Assembly: GCA_018241405.1 (NCBI GenBank) | Contig: JAFEDY010000001.1 | Span: forward strand, 62,001 to 126,000 | DNA: 64,000 nucleotides | Direction of reading: 5' to 3' | Origin: Pseudomonadota bacterium | Lineage (GTDB): Bacteria > Pseudomonadota > Gammaproteobacteria > Burkholderiales > Burkholderiaceae_C | Notes under the pieces: generated by a model | The model's database searches: none | Seen by the model: only the letters and a program-made list of their open reading frames with translations | What the model was told of the DNA's origin: nothing | Made by a program: the position numbers and the translations under genes | Shown here: positions 23,876-35,726 of the stretch, one piece after another | How the letters are laid out: every line of letters begins with the position of its first letter | Position numbering within the stretch: position 1 is the first letter of the stretch

Positions 23876-25423
23876 TCAGTTGCCCGTGGCCTGTGCGCGC
23901 CAGGTCTCGAAGTTCTGCTTGTCCTGCGAGTCGGCGTAGTCCAGGTTGTCGCGTCCCCATTCGATGTTGTACCAACGCACGACCTCGGCCAGCGGGTTGA
24001 AGTCGGGGCTGGTCGGGTCCGCGTCTGCGGGGAAGCAGTTGCCCTGGTAGATCTGGTGCACCGGCAGCCAGCTCTGCACGTATTTCTCGGGCTCGTTGTC
24101 GAAGATGTGCTTGCAGCCGTCGGAGCAGCAGTGGTACTTCACGCCCTCGTACTCGCTCTCGCGGTAGGCGATTTTTGTGGGGTCGTCCGGCTCGGTATAG
24201 AACATCGGCACCTGGCAGACTTGGCACAGCATGGGCAGCGTGCCGCTGTAGAAGCGCTTGCCCTGGGCCTGCTGCTCGTTGTAGTGCGTCCACAGCGGGC
24301 GGTAGTACTTGTCGAAGGTGTCGGGGTACTTGGCCGACAGCCATTCCATGTCCTTCTCGCTGGGCGACCAGGTGTGGAAGGGGGCAGCGGCGCCGTAGTT
24401 GTAGAACACGTTCCAGGCCATGTGCGAGAGGTGGTCCTTCTCCTTACAGGCCTGCTCCCAGCCCAGCGGCGGGCGGATGCCGTAGCGCGCCAGGTCGTTG
24501 AACAGCGCGGTGCCGTTCTGCTCGGCGTAGATCTCCCAGGCCTCCTTCCAGCTCATCACGCGCTTGGGCAGCATGTAGTCCATCATCATGGCCACCAGCG
24601 TCAGCACGCGGTAGCCGCGCCAGAACCACTTGTCCAGCCAGGCCTGGACGATGGGCAGGTTGTCCGGGTCCTGCTCCAGGATGAACTTGATGATCTCCAG
24701 GCCCAGCGTCATGTGGCGCGACTCGTCGGACTGGGCCGAGAAGCCAAACGCCATGGCGCCCATGTCGCCGTTGTAGGCCGCGCCCGAGATGAAGGGCACG
24801 AACAGCAGGTTGGTCAGCACGTATTCAAACGCGAAGCCGATGGCGATCATGAACTCGAAGGGGCCAGCCGTCAGCGCATCGTCGAAGAACGATTTGGGCA
24901 CCGACAGGAACCACACGCGGTCGTGCTGGTGGTGCCAGTTCTGGAAGCCGTTGTAGTGCTTGTTGTAGTTGGACAGGCTGTGGATCTGCGTCTGCGCGTG
25001 GCGGATCTCGTCCAGGCTCTGCATCAGGCAGGCCACGCGCGGGCCGGCGCCGGGGAACTCGCGGCCCATGCGGGCAAAGCCGCGGTGCGCCATGTACTCG
25101 TTGGGGCTGATGCCGGTGAGGAACAGCTTGAGCGTGTTGATGTAGCGCGCATCGGTCACGCCCAGGTGGCCGTTGTTCTGCGTGAAGGCGTCGATGATGG
25201 CGTAGAGCTTGCGCTCCTTCTCGGCCTGGTACTTCCAGTACGAGTCCATCGTCATGCGGAAGGGGTCCTCGAACTTGTCCCAGTCGTGGATCTTGATGCC
25301 CTCGTACTCCACCTGCGGATACGCGTCCTTGACGGACTGGTAGGTGGGCGTCCAGGCCAGGTCGCGCGTCATCAGGTTGTAGCGCTCTTTCAGGCCGAGT
25401 TTCTTGCTGACTTTCATGTCCAT
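23876..25423 (-). CDS. dmpN: Phenol hydroxylase subunit P3 (alpha, catalytic di-iron)
   Basis: Catalytic subunit that hydroxylates phenol to catechol at a carboxylate-bridged di-iron site. The 515-residue protein carries the two EXXH iron motifs, Glu139-IR-His142 (SLDEIRHAQTQ) and Glu234-SR-His237 (QSDESRHMTL), with the further ligands in the same four-helix bundle. A C-terminal region with LCQVCQVPMFYTEPDDPT and HCCSDGCKHIFDNEPEKY (cysteines able to bind zinc) is typical of phenol hydroxylases. MDMKVSKKLG at 25423 is used; MKVSKK two codons later is equally possible. Length matches DmpN. Confidence 0.97.
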   Translation of the reverse strand: MDMKVSKKLGLKERYNLMTRDLAWTPTYQSVKDAYPQVEYEGIKIHDWDKFEDPFRMTMDSYWKYQAEKERKLYAIIDAFTQNNGHLGVTDARYINTLKLFLTGISPNEYMAHRGFARMGREFPGAGPRVACLMQSLDEIRHAQTQIHSLSNYNKHYNGFQNWHHQHDRVWFLSVPKSFFDDALTAGPFEFMIAIGFAFEYVLTNLLFVPFISGAAYNGDMGAMAFGFSAQSDESRHMTLGLEIIKFILEQDPDNLPIVQAWLDKWFWRGYRVLTLVAMMMDYMLPKRVMSWKEAWEIYAEQNGTALFNDLARYGIRPPLGWEQACKEKDHLSHMAWNVFYNYGAAAPFHTWSPSEKDMEWLSAKYPDTFDKYYRPLWTHYNEQQAQGKRFYSGTLPMLCQVCQVPMFYTEPDDPTKIAYRESEYEGVKYHCCSDGCKHIFDNEPEKYVQSWLPVHQIYQGNCFPADADPTSPDFNPLAEVVRWYNIEWGRDNLDYADSQDKQNFETWRAQATGN

Positions 25424-25459
25424 GATGGATGTCTCCTGTCGTCGGGTGGGACGTTGGGT

Positions 25460-25729
25460 TTACTGGTGCCAGGCGAGGGTGAACTCGTCGTCGGTTTCGT
25501 CGATGTTGCCGCTCAGGGTGATGAGGTGGATCTGCATTTCCTGCAGGTCGAAGTCGCGCCCGATCTCCTGCTCGATGGAGCTTTTGCGGATCACCATGCG
25601 GTGGGGCACGTCGATCTTCACCATGGCGGGCTGATCGCTCACGATGGCGCCGGGGTTGTCGGCCAGGATGGCGCTGACGATGGCGCGCGACTCTTCGTTT
25701 TTCTGGAAGGCGATGAATACGTTGGACAT
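25460..25729 (-). CDS. dmpM: Phenol hydroxylase effector protein P2
   Basis: Cofactor-free effector (MmoB-like) needed for efficient oxygen activation by the hydroxylase. The 89-residue protein begins MSNVFIAFQKNEESRAIVSA and has the family core VKIDVPHRMVIRKSSIEQEI then DFDLQEMQIHLITLSGN. ATG at 25729 follows GGAGACAAGGC. It lies 33 bases from dmpL and 36 from dmpN. Confidence 0.95.
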   Translation of the reverse strand: MSNVFIAFQKNEESRAIVSAILADNPGAIVSDQPAMVKIDVPHRMVIRKSSIEQEIGRDFDLQEMQIHLITLSGNIDETDDEFTLAWHQ

Positions 25730-25762
25730 GCCTTGTCTCCTTATGTGGGGTTGCGTGGGCAC

Positions 25763-26761
25763 TCAGGCGCTGATGGTCAAACCGGCCTTGTGCATGCGCG
25801 CATCGACGGCGGCGACTGCACGCGCGAGCGCCGCTGCGCCGTCCGCGCCCAGGGCCAGCTCGGCCACAGGGGCCAGGGCTTCCTGCACGCGGGTGCGCCA
25901 GTGGGCGTACCAGCCGCTGAGCAGCTCCTTGTTGTCCGCACTCTCGGCGGCGGCGGTCTTGATGACGGCATCGACCCATTTGGCCGCATCCTGGCCCCAC
26001 TCGGCCTGGAAGCGCGTGAGCATGGACACGGTGGGGCCGGCCTTGTCCGAAATGGCCTGATCGACCTCCTTGTAGGCCAGGCCGAACAGGATGCCGTCCA
26101 GCGCCACGTTCTGCGCCACGTAGAGCTCGAACCAGTCCTTGAGCACCCAGCTGTCTTCCACCAGGCGGCGCAGGCCCTGCCAGGCCGGGGCCTCCAGCCA
26201 GGCCTGCTTGCCCGCCTCCAGCTCGCCCTGGTTGCCGAGCAGCAGGCCCAGGCGGGTCAGGTACTGGGCAATGCCCAGCTGATCCATGCCCGCGTACAAA
26301 CAGGGCTGGGTGATGGCCGTGCCGTAGCCATAGGCGCACTGGTAGGCGCCGTTCATGTTCGCGCCCCAGGCCACATGGCGCAGCGGCACGTAGAAGTCCA
26401 GCGCGGTGCGCCGGGCCGCGTCGTCGAAGCGATCGGCCAGGCCGCGCTCCTCGACAAAGGCGAAGTCCGCCTCGGCCACCTCCTGCATGCGGGCGCGCGC
26501 CTGGGTGTAGGTGCCGTAGTAGAACTGGCGCGGATCCTTGAGCGCATACCAGTCCTGCATGACCAGGCGGGTGCGGCCGGGGTCGAACAGCTCATGCTCC
26601 GGATCCCAGGTCGGGCGGTAATGGAAGTTGTGCGTGGGCTGCACGTCCATCGTGCCTTCGATGTAGCGCGACGCGGGCTTGTCCGCGCCCAGGCGCTCGG
26701 CGATGTGGTTGTAGGTCTGGCGCAGCGGCGTGATGCTGACGGTGCGCAGGTCGATTTGCAT
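25763..26761 (-). CDS. dmpL: Phenol hydroxylase subunit P1 (beta)
   Basis: Beta subunit of the hydroxylase, a di-iron-fold protein that has lost the metal site. The 332-residue protein begins MQIDLRTVSITPLRQTYNHI and contains YIEGTMDVQPTHNFHYRPTW, LVMQDWYALKDPRQFYYGTY and AEWGQDAAKWVDAVIKTAAA, diagnostic of DmpL/TouE-type subunits. Length agrees with the usual 330 or so. A good ribosome site (GGAGACGACCCC) precedes the ATG at 26761. Confidence 0.96.
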   Translation of the reverse strand: MQIDLRTVSITPLRQTYNHIAERLGADKPASRYIEGTMDVQPTHNFHYRPTWDPEHELFDPGRTRLVMQDWYALKDPRQFYYGTYTQARARMQEVAEADFAFVEERGLADRFDDAARRTALDFYVPLRHVAWGANMNGAYQCAYGYGTAITQPCLYAGMDQLGIAQYLTRLGLLLGNQGELEAGKQAWLEAPAWQGLRRLVEDSWVLKDWFELYVAQNVALDGILFGLAYKEVDQAISDKAGPTVSMLTRFQAEWGQDAAKWVDAVIKTAAAESADNKELLSGWYAHWRTRVQEALAPVAELALGADGAAALARAVAAVDARMHKAGLTISA

Positions 26762-26807
26762 GGGGTCGTCTCCTGGGTGGTGTTATGAAAAGGTGAAAGA
26801 CAGCCCG

Positions 26808-27095
26808 TCAGGGCTCGTGGCGGAAATGCCGCTCGCGCGCCGTGCGCAGGCTCCAGTCCCACTCGTGCGCGGCGCTGCCCTGCTCCTGCTCGGGCAGCGG
26901 GCCCTGCGTGGGCTGCACGCCCTGGGTGGCGCAGAAGTCGTCGAACTCGGCGCGTGGCAGCACCATTTCGACGAACAGGCCGGGTTCGCCGACGGCGAAC
27001 TCGAACTCGACCATGCCGCTGGCGTGCTCCTGCACGATGCGGATGTAGCGGCGCTGTACGTCCCAGCGCTCCTCGGGGGTGGCTTGCGTGCTCAT
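26808..27095 (-). CDS. dmpK: Phenol hydroxylase assembly component P0
   Basis: Small protein that in Pseudomonas helps load iron into the hydroxylase and is not needed for turnover. The 95-residue product begins MSTQATPEERWDVQRRYIRI and contains MVEFEFAVGEPGLFVEMVLP, the most conserved part of DmpK. First gene of the upper operon. There is no Shine-Dalgarno before this ATG, and the predicted sigma54 start point falls on or next to it, so the message may be leaderless. Choosing a later Met would remove the conserved N-terminus. Confidence 0.92.
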   Translation of the reverse strand: MSTQATPEERWDVQRRYIRIVQEHASGMVEFEFAVGEPGLFVEMVLPRAEFDDFCATQGVQPTQGPLPEQEQGSAAHEWDWSLRTARERHFRHEP

Positions 27096-27105
27096 GCCAG
27101 GGGTA

Positions 27106-27123
27106 TTGCACGGGCCGTGCCAG
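27106..27123 (-). promoter_or_regulatory. Sigma54 (-24/-12) promoter of the phenol hydroxylase operon
   Basis: The minus strand reads CTGGCACGGCCCGTGCAA, against the consensus YTGGCACGRNNNTTGCW with a single mismatch; the GG and GC doublets have the required spacing. Counting 12 bases past the GC places the start point at about 27096, one base before the dmpK ATG. The site is itself palindromic. Activation by the divergent DmpR-like protein is expected. Confidence 0.85.
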
Positions 27124-27275
27124 GTAGCGGTGCGAACACCGAAAAATCTCGATAATTTCGGGTAAATACCTAAGAATGTCGTCCCCAACACCCACCGCAC
27201 CCGACCCCGAGCCGATGCTCTCTGGGGAATGCTGCACCGCACTATGCGCATTTGATGCAGGCCTTGAGCGCCGGA

Positions 27276-27291
27276 TTCACCATTTGGTGAA
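27276..27291. promoter_or_regulatory. Palindromic enhancer site (candidate DmpR/AphR UAS)
   Basis: TTCACCATTTGGTGAA has 7-bp inverted arms around two bases, the size and symmetry of XylR/DmpR upstream activating sequences (TTGATCAATTGATCAA type). It lies about 155-170 bp upstream of the -24 element, in the usual enhancer range, and 51 bp before the regulator gene itself. Assignment is by form and position. Confidence 0.6.
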
Positions 27292-27307
27292 CCCAGGACA
27301 CCCCGTA

Positions 27308-27335
27308 TTGCACTCCGGCATGGGTTCTCGATAAT
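27308..27335 (+). promoter_or_regulatory. Sigma70 promoter candidate for the dmpR-like gene
   Basis: TTGCAC (27308-27313), 16 bases, GATAAT (27330-27335). The start point would fall at about 27342, exactly on the ATG, and there is no ribosome site, so leaderless translation is possible. If translation instead starts at ATG 27360, the leader would be about 18 bases. Confidence 0.55.
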
Positions 27336-27341
27336 TTACCC

Positions 27342-29063
27342 ATGCCACCGCCACTCACCATGCCCTCCGACGCCGATTTGCGGCGGCACATCCAGTTCTC
27401 CACGGCCGATGGCCGCATCTGGCTGGCGGGGCAGCGCATGGTGCTGATGCATGTGGGCTCGCTGGGCCTGCTGCGGCGCGAGCTCATGCACACCCTGGGG
27501 TCCCAGGCGGCACGCCGCCTGATGATGCGCGTGGGCTATGCCTCGGGCGAGCGCGACGCGGCGCTGGCGCGCCAGCTGCGCCCCAACGCCGACGCCTTTG
27601 CCATGTTCAGCGTGGGGCCGCAGCTGCACATGCTCGAAGGCGTGGTGCAGGTCACACCCGCACAGCTGGAGATCAATCTGGCCAGCGGCCACTTCTATGG
27701 CGTGTACGACTGGCAGCATTCCTGGGAGGTGGAGACGCATCTGCGCGACTTCGGCCTGCAGAGCGAGCCCGTGTGCTGGACGCTGCTGGGCTATGCCTCG
27801 GGCTATACCAGCGGTTTCATGGGCCGGCCCGTGCTGTTCAAGGAGGTGGCCTGCTGTGGCTGCGGCGCGGCGCATTGCCGCATCGAGGGCCGCGTGCTCG
27901 ATGCCTGGCCCGACGCCGCCGACCTGGCGCACGACTACGCCCCCGACGCCAGCGATGCCCTGCCCGCCCCCGCCAACGCCCCCCGCCTTGCGCCCAGCCT
28001 GCCCGCCTGGCCCGCGTCCATGGCGGCGGAAGACCGGCCCGAGCCGCCAGCCGATGCGCTCGGCCCGCTGATCGGCCGCTCGGCCGGCTTCACGGCCGCC
28101 ACGGCGCTCTTGCGCAAGGCCGCTGCCACGCAGGTGACCGTGCTGCTCACCGGCGAGACCGGCGTCGGCAAGGAGCGCTTTGCACGCGCGCTGCACGCAC
28201 TCAGCGCACGCTCGGCCAAGCCCTTCGTGGCCGTCAACTGCGCGGCGCTGCCGGGGGAGCTGGTGGAGTCCGAGCTCTTTGGCACCGAAAAGGGCGCCTA
28301 CACCGGCGCTGACGCGGCACGCGCCGGGCGCTTCGAGCGCGCGCACGGTGGCACGCTGTTCCTCGACGAGCTGGGCGAGCTGCCGCTGCCCGCGCAAGCC
28401 AAGCTGCTGCGCGTGCTGCAGGACGGGCAGATCGAGCGCCTGGGCGCCGCCCAGCCGCGCCAGGTGGACGTGCGCCTGGTATGCGCCACCCATGTGGACC
28501 TGATGGAGGCGGTGCGCGCCGGGCGCTTTCGCCAGGACCTGTACTACCGCATTCACGTCTACCCGATCCGCATACCGCCGCTGCGCGAGCGGCCGGACGA
28601 CATCGAGCCCTTCGCCCAGCACCTGCTGCAGCGCTTTGCACTGCAGCACGACAAGCATGTCAGCGGCTTTTCAGACCGCGCGCTGCACGCGCTGCGCAGC
28701 TACGCCTGGCCGGGCAATGTGCGCGAGCTGGAGAATCTGGTGGAGCGCAGCGTGATCCTGGCCGACGCGGGCCAGCCCGTGGATGTGGCGCACCTGTTCC
28801 CCGACGGCGCCAACGCCCCGCCCGCTGCGCCCGCACACCAGCTGCAGCCCAGCGGCCGCCTGGGCCAGGCGCAGGCCCCGGCCTGCCACGCACAGCTGCT
28901 GGCCCAGCTGCTGGCGCAGCCGCTGGATCTGCCGGCGCTGGAGACGCAGTTGATCGAGGAGGCGGTGGCGCGCCACCAGGGCAACCTGTCCGCCGCCGCG
29001 CGCCTGCTGGGCCTGACGCGCCCGCAGCTCAGTTACCGCTTGAACAAAATCAGGGAGTCCTGA
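27342..29063 (+). CDS. dmpR: Sigma54-dependent phenol-responsive activator (DmpR/AphR type)
   Basis: Senses phenols directly and drives sigma54 transcription of the hydroxylase operon. The 573-residue protein has an N-terminal XylR_N/V4R sensor (about 15-210, with [20 protein letters not shown] and a Cys-rich [13 protein letters not shown] region). The AAA+ domain has Walker [13 protein letters not shown] near 271, GAYTGA near 317 (the GAFTGA sigma54 contact), and Walker [16 protein letters not shown] Fis-type helix-turn-helix ends the protein ([20 protein letters not shown]). ATG at 27342 is used; 27360 is an alternative. The stop overlaps the next gene as TGATG. Confidence 0.95.
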   Translation: MPPPLTMPSDADLRRHIQFSTADGRIWLAGQRMVLMHVGSLGLLRRELMHTLGSQAARRLMMRVGYASGERDAALARQLRPNADAFAMFSVGPQLHMLEGVVQVTPAQLEINLASGHFYGVYDWQHSWEVETHLRDFGLQSEPVCWTLLGYASGYTSGFMGRPVLFKEVACCGCGAAHCRIEGRVLDAWPDAADLAHDYAPDASDALPAPANAPRLAPSLPAWPASMAAEDRPEPPADALGPLIGRSAGFTAATALLRKAAATQVTVLLTGETGVGKERFARALHALSARSAKPFVAVNCAALPGELVESELFGTEKGAYTGADAARAGRFERAHGGTLFLDELGELPLPAQAKLLRVLQDGQIERLGAAQPRQVDVRLVCATHVDLMEAVRAGRFRQDLYYRIHVYPIRIPPLRERPDDIEPFAQHLLQRFALQHDKHVSGFSDRALHALRSYAWPGNVRELENLVERSVILADAGQPVDVAHLFPDGANAPPAAPAHQLQPSGRLGQAQAPACHAQLLAQLLAQPLDLPALETQLIEEAVARHQGNLSAAARLLGLTRPQLSYRLNKIRES

Positions 29064-29797
29064 TGGCCAAACGCGCCCTCCTGCAAGTACTGGACGAAGA
29101 CGCCCAGCCCACCACACGCACGCTCATCGAGCATGCCTACGAGCGGCTGCGCGACGACATCGTGGGCGGCGCGCTGCTGCCCGGCGAGAAGCTGCGCGTG
29201 GAGCACCTCAAGGACCGCTACGGCGTCGGCGCGGGCACGCTGCGCGAGGCCATCACGCGCCTGGCGAGCGACGCGCTGGTGGTGACCGAAGGGCAGCGCG
29301 GCTTTCGCGTCGCGCCCATCGCGCTGGAAGACCTGGAGGACGTGACTAACCTGCGCGTGCAGATCGAGACCGAGGCGCTGCGCCGCTCCATCCGCACGGG
29401 CAACGGCGCCTGGCGCGCCGCGCTGGAGCAGGCCTACGCCGCGCTGTCGGCCGAGGAGCCGATCGCCCCCGGGCGGCGCGAGGCCTGGGAGCAGCTCAAC
29501 ACGCGCTTTCACGAGGCGCTGCTGGGCGGCTGCGCCTCGCCCTGGACGCTGCGCGTGCTGCGCCTGCTCTCGCGCCACACCGAGCGCTACCGCAGCTTTG
29601 CCATGGCCCTGCCCGGCTGCATGCGCGACGTGCACGCCGAACACCAGGCCATCTACGAATACGCCCTGAGCGGCCAGGACGCGCGCGCCGCGCTGGCGCT
29701 GGAGGCGCATATCCGCACCACGCCCGACCTGCTCATGCAGGCCCTGCGCGAGGGCCGCGCCGCGCTGCCGGGCAGCGCCGCTGCGCTGGCGGCGTGA
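29063..29797 (+). CDS. GntR-family (FCD) regulator, AphS-like
   Basis: A 244-residue GntR regulator: wHTH at about 18-80 (IEHAYERLRDDIVGGALLPG, KLRVEHLKDRYGVGAGTLRE, AITRLASDALV) and an all-helical FCD effector domain (DLEDVTNLRVQIETEALRRS; HEALLGGCASPWTLRVLRLL; DVHAEHQAIYEYALSGQDAR). The start at 29063 overlaps the activator stop (TGATG), so activator and repressor are translationally coupled. In Comamonas testosteroni the homologue AphS represses the phenol operon; the same role is inferred here. Confidence 0.93.
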   Translation: MAKRALLQVLDEDAQPTTRTLIEHAYERLRDDIVGGALLPGEKLRVEHLKDRYGVGAGTLREAITRLASDALVVTEGQRGFRVAPIALEDLEDVTNLRVQIETEALRRSIRTGNGAWRAALEQAYAALSAEEPIAPGRREAWEQLNTRFHEALLGGCASPWTLRVLRLLSRHTERYRSFAMALPGCMRDVHAEHQAIYEYALSGQDARAALALEAHIRTTPDLLMQALREGRAALPGSAAALAA

Positions 29798-29806
29798 GCG
29801 CCCTGC

Positions 29807-30294
29807 CTACCCCTCCCGCCCGCGCCAGCGCTGCGTGCGGCGCGCCAGCCACGCGCCCAGCAGCTGGTACAGCAGCGTCGCCACGCAGGACAGCAGCGCG
29901 ATCAGCACCGCCATGGCCGCAGCGGCGGCGGTGTCGCCGGCCTCGTCCAGGTTGAGGATGGCGACCGCGCCCAGGCGCGTCTCGGGCGCGTAGAGGAAGA
30001 CCACCGCCGACACCGTGGTCATCGCGGCGACGAAGTAGTAGCGCGAGACTTCGAGCAGCGCAGGCAGGCACATGGGCAGGGTCACGCGCCACAGCGTCAC
30101 GTAGAACGGCAGCTTCAGCGAGGCGCCCACGGCCTCGAACTCGCCGTCTATGGACTTGAGCGCCGTCACCAGCGTCATGTGGCCCGTGGTGTAGTAGTGC
30201 ACCACCGTGCACAGCACCATCAGCGCCATGGTCTGGTACAGGCCGCCCAGCGGATTGCCCGGCGCATTGAAGAAGAAGATGTAGTAAACAAGGA
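29807..30294 (-). pseudogene. 5'-truncated ABC permease (2-aminoethylphosphonate PhnV-like)
   Basis: The frame reads LVYYIFFFNAPGNPLGGLYQ, ALMVLCTVVHYYTTGHMTLV, ALKSIDGEFEAVGASLKLPF and VTLPMCLPALLEVSRYYFVA down to a stop at 29807. It has the EAA-type loop of binding-protein-dependent permeases and resembles PhnV of phosphonate transporters. Only about 160 C-terminal residues remain; an in-frame stop lies just upstream of about 30294, where the sequence changes to element-end material. The ATG at 30229 would give a 140-residue piece lacking half the membrane domain, so it is probably inactive. Confidence 0.75.
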
Positions 30295-30452
30295 GGTCTT
30301 AATCCGACCTCCGGTTTCTACCGTCACCTCTACCGTCAATCCGATTAGCTGCCCGGCGATAGAGCCGATAGCTGCCGTGACGCACTGCCTTTTAAATCAA
30401 CACGTTACGGCGGATTTTCAATAAGTGGCGATAGTCCCCGAAGGACCTGAAT
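30292..30452. repeat. Element-end scar between the permease remnant and guaA
   Basis: This 160-base stretch has no gene. It holds a perfect inverted repeat GGAGGTC-7 bases-GACCTCC (30292-30312), a 10-bp direct repeat TCTACCGTCA at 30317 and 30329, and the right copy of the 28-bp motif (30386-30413) that also occurs at 8601-8628. It ends at the guaA stop codon. Composition and motifs look like the terminus of an integrated element at the 3' end of guaA, a known integration hotspot. Confidence 0.55.
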
Positions 30453-32063
<1,611 letters not shown>

Positions 32064-32069
32064 GGCGAT

Positions 32070-32130
32070 TTATAAAGAAATCGGCCTCCAGCGCTTGATA
32101 GGCAAGCGCTGGCAGCTATTAATAATATAG
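32070..32130. repeat. Comamonadaceae-type hairpin repeat, copy 4 (guaB-guaA gap)
   Basis: The best-formed copy: CTCCAGCGCTTG-ATAGG-CAAGCGCTGGCAGCTATT gives a stem of about 10 bp (CCAGCGCTTG/CAAGCGCTGG) with a 5-base loop, flanked by ATTAATAAT. It lies between guaB and guaA. Confidence 0.7.
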
Positions 32131-32138
32131 CTTTCGGC

Positions 32139-34224
<2,086 letters not shown>

Positions 34225-34286
34225 ACCCTATTGAGCGGCAAGGCCCTCGCGGACGTCGCCGGCCGGCTGTCATGGAAGGCCGCACC

Positions 34287-34613
34287 TCAATACCCTGCCT
34301 TGGAGCCAGTGCGGCGCTTGGCAAACAGGCCCGCGGCGCGCGCCCCCTGGCTGGCAAAGCGCTGGCGGCGCGCCAATTTGGGGTCCACGGTCAGCGGGCG
34401 GCAGCATTCCACACGATCTCCGTCGCGCAGAGGTTCTTGTGGCTCGGCGAGCCTGCCCCATACGCCACAGGCCAACTCTGCCAACGGCACAGTCAGGCCG
34501 CAGGCATGCAGCGCATCCGCCACGGTGGCACCGGCGGGCAGCTGCAGTTGCCACTCCTGCACCTCGGACGTTCGTACCGAGGCAGTCACCGTGATGTCTA
34601 GCAAGTCGGCCAT
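34287..34613 (-). CDS. rnfH: RnfH-family ubiquitin-like protein (RatB)
   Basis: A 108-residue protein of the RnfH family, with a beta-grasp fold: LDITVTASVRTSEVQEWQLQ, LPAGATVADALHACGL and DGDRVECCRPLTVDPKLARR. It is ten bases behind ratA, the conserved ratA-ratB order next to smpB. The name RatB comes from an early toxin-antitoxin proposal; no toxin function is implied. Its molecular role is unsettled. Confidence 0.88.
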   Translation of the reverse strand: MADLLDITVTASVRTSEVQEWQLQLPAGATVADALHACGLTVPLAELACGVWGRLAEPQEPLRDGDRVECCRPLTVDPKLARRQRFASQGARAAGLFAKRRTGSKAGY

Positions 34614-34622
34614 ACCACGACT

Positions 34623-35063
34623 TCAGCCATAGACCTGCTCGGCCCGCTTGATGAAGGCGTCGATGAAGGTGGCCGCAATGCGATCGAACACGGGGCCGAC
34701 CAGGGTGGCCAATGCCTTGCTGTCAAAGCCATAGTGCAGCTGCAACTCAACCTTGCAGGCGCGCTGCGTGCCATCGCCCACGGGATGAAAGTGCCAATCG
34801 CCGTCAAGCTTGGAGAATGGCCCCTCGACCAGCTGCATCCTCACGCGGCGGCCCTGTTCATGGGTGTTGCGCGTCACAAAGGACTTGTGCAGCCCCCCCA
34901 GGGAAATGCCCACCTCCGCCTTCATGCCCTGCTCGTCGCGCTCTAGAACGGTTGCGTGATCGCACCAGGGCAAGAATTCAGGATAGCTGGCCACGTCGGT
35001 CACCAGAGCGAACATTTCTTCGGGGCTGTACCAGATGAGGACGGATTTGTGGACTGTTTTCAT
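34623..35063 (-). CDS. ratA: Coq10/START-domain protein RatA
   Basis: A 146-residue START-like (SRPBCC) protein, related to Coq10 ubiquinone-binding proteins. Motifs: KTVHKSVLIWYSPEEMFALV, DVASYPEFLPWCDHATVLER, LDGDWHFHPVGDG and the C-terminal helix FDRIAATFIDAFIKRAEQVY. In E. coli RatA was reported to block 70S formation, but the fold argues for a lipid/quinone role. MKTVHK at 35063 is the chosen start. It is divergent from smpB, a widespread arrangement. Confidence 0.9.
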   Translation of the reverse strand: MKTVHKSVLIWYSPEEMFALVTDVASYPEFLPWCDHATVLERDEQGMKAEVGISLGGLHKSFVTRNTHEQGRRVRMQLVEGPFSKLDGDWHFHPVGDGTQRACKVELQLHYGFDSKALATLVGPVFDRIAATFIDAFIKRAEQVYG

Positions 35064-35153
35064 GAAGACGGGGCGCCTAAAATAAGCGGCGCGAGACGAC
35101 AACGATTGTAGGGAGGCATTGCATCTCCCGGTTTGCGCCGCAATTCATCACTT

Positions 35154-35627
35154 ATGGCCAAGAAACCCGAAACATCGTCACGCATCGCCGACAACAAGAA
35201 GGCGGCATACAACTACTTCTTCGAAGAACGCCACGAGGCCGGCATGGTGCTGCACGGCTGGGAGGTCAAGGCCCTGCGCGAGGGCAAGGTCCAGCTCACC
35301 GACGGCTACGTCATCATCAAGGACGGCGAGCTGTACCTTATCGGCTGCCAGATCAATCCGCTCAAGACCGCCTCCACCCATGTGAGCCCCGACGCCACGC
35401 GCATCAAGAAGCTGCTGCTGCACAAGGACGAAATCCTCCGCCTCATTGGCAAGGTGGAGCAAAAAGGCTACACCCTGGTGCCACTGAACCTGCACTGGAA
35501 GGACGGCCGCGCCAAGTGCGACATCGCCCTGGCCAAGGGCAAGGCCGAGCACGACAAGCGCGACACCATCAAGGAGCGCGAGGGCAAGCGCGAGGTGGAG
35601 CGCGCAATGAAGAGCCGCCACCGCTGA
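35154..35627 (+). CDS. smpB: SsrA-binding protein SmpB
   Basis: Partner of tmRNA in trans-translation, needed to rescue stalled ribosomes. The 157-residue protein contains [60 protein letters not shown] and the basic tail [23 protein letters not shown] at 35154 is preferred over the upstream frame start at 35133. Length is typical. Confidence 0.97.
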   Translation: MAKKPETSSRIADNKKAAYNYFFEERHEAGMVLHGWEVKALREGKVQLTDGYVIIKDGELYLIGCQINPLKTASTHVSPDATRIKKLLLHKDEILRLIGKVEQKGYTLVPLNLHWKDGRAKCDIALAKGKAEHDKRDTIKEREGKREVERAMKSRHR

Positions 35628-35647
35628 GATTTTTCTGCGGCGGCCAT

Positions 35648-35678
35648 GGAATAAACCCCTGCCCACGGGTGTTCATCC
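35648..35678 (+). promoter_or_regulatory. Candidate ECF-type promoter of the secreted-protein/sigma cluster
   Basis: GGAATAA (35648-35654), 16 bases, GTTCATCC (35671-35678), about 50 bases before the start at 35727. GGAA-type -35 elements with 16-17 base spacers are usual for ECF sigma factors. The cluster encodes one, so autoregulation is likely. Identified by eye from a single site. Confidence 0.35.
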
Positions 35679-35726
35679 AGCGTCCGACCGTCATACCGAC
35701 GGGCCGGCATCCCTATGGAGAACCCC

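Noticed and set aside
23864..26788. A 974-codon open frame antisense to dmpN, dmpM and dmpL.
   Set aside because: It mirrors codon-position bias of the genuine hydroxylase genes, has His/Gly/Val-rich low-complexity translation and no family motif. High GC often opens such frames.
29807..30229. An intact 140-residue permease starting at the ATG of 30229.
   Set aside because: Coding similarity continues upstream of that ATG to about 30294 and then stops abruptly, so it is a truncated gene rather than a small intact one.
34287..35063. ratA-ratB as a toxin-antitoxin module.
   Set aside because: RatA is a Coq10-like START protein and RatB/RnfH a ubiquitin-like protein, conserved next to smpB as housekeeping genes; the gene pair gives no evidence of a toxin-antitoxin function.
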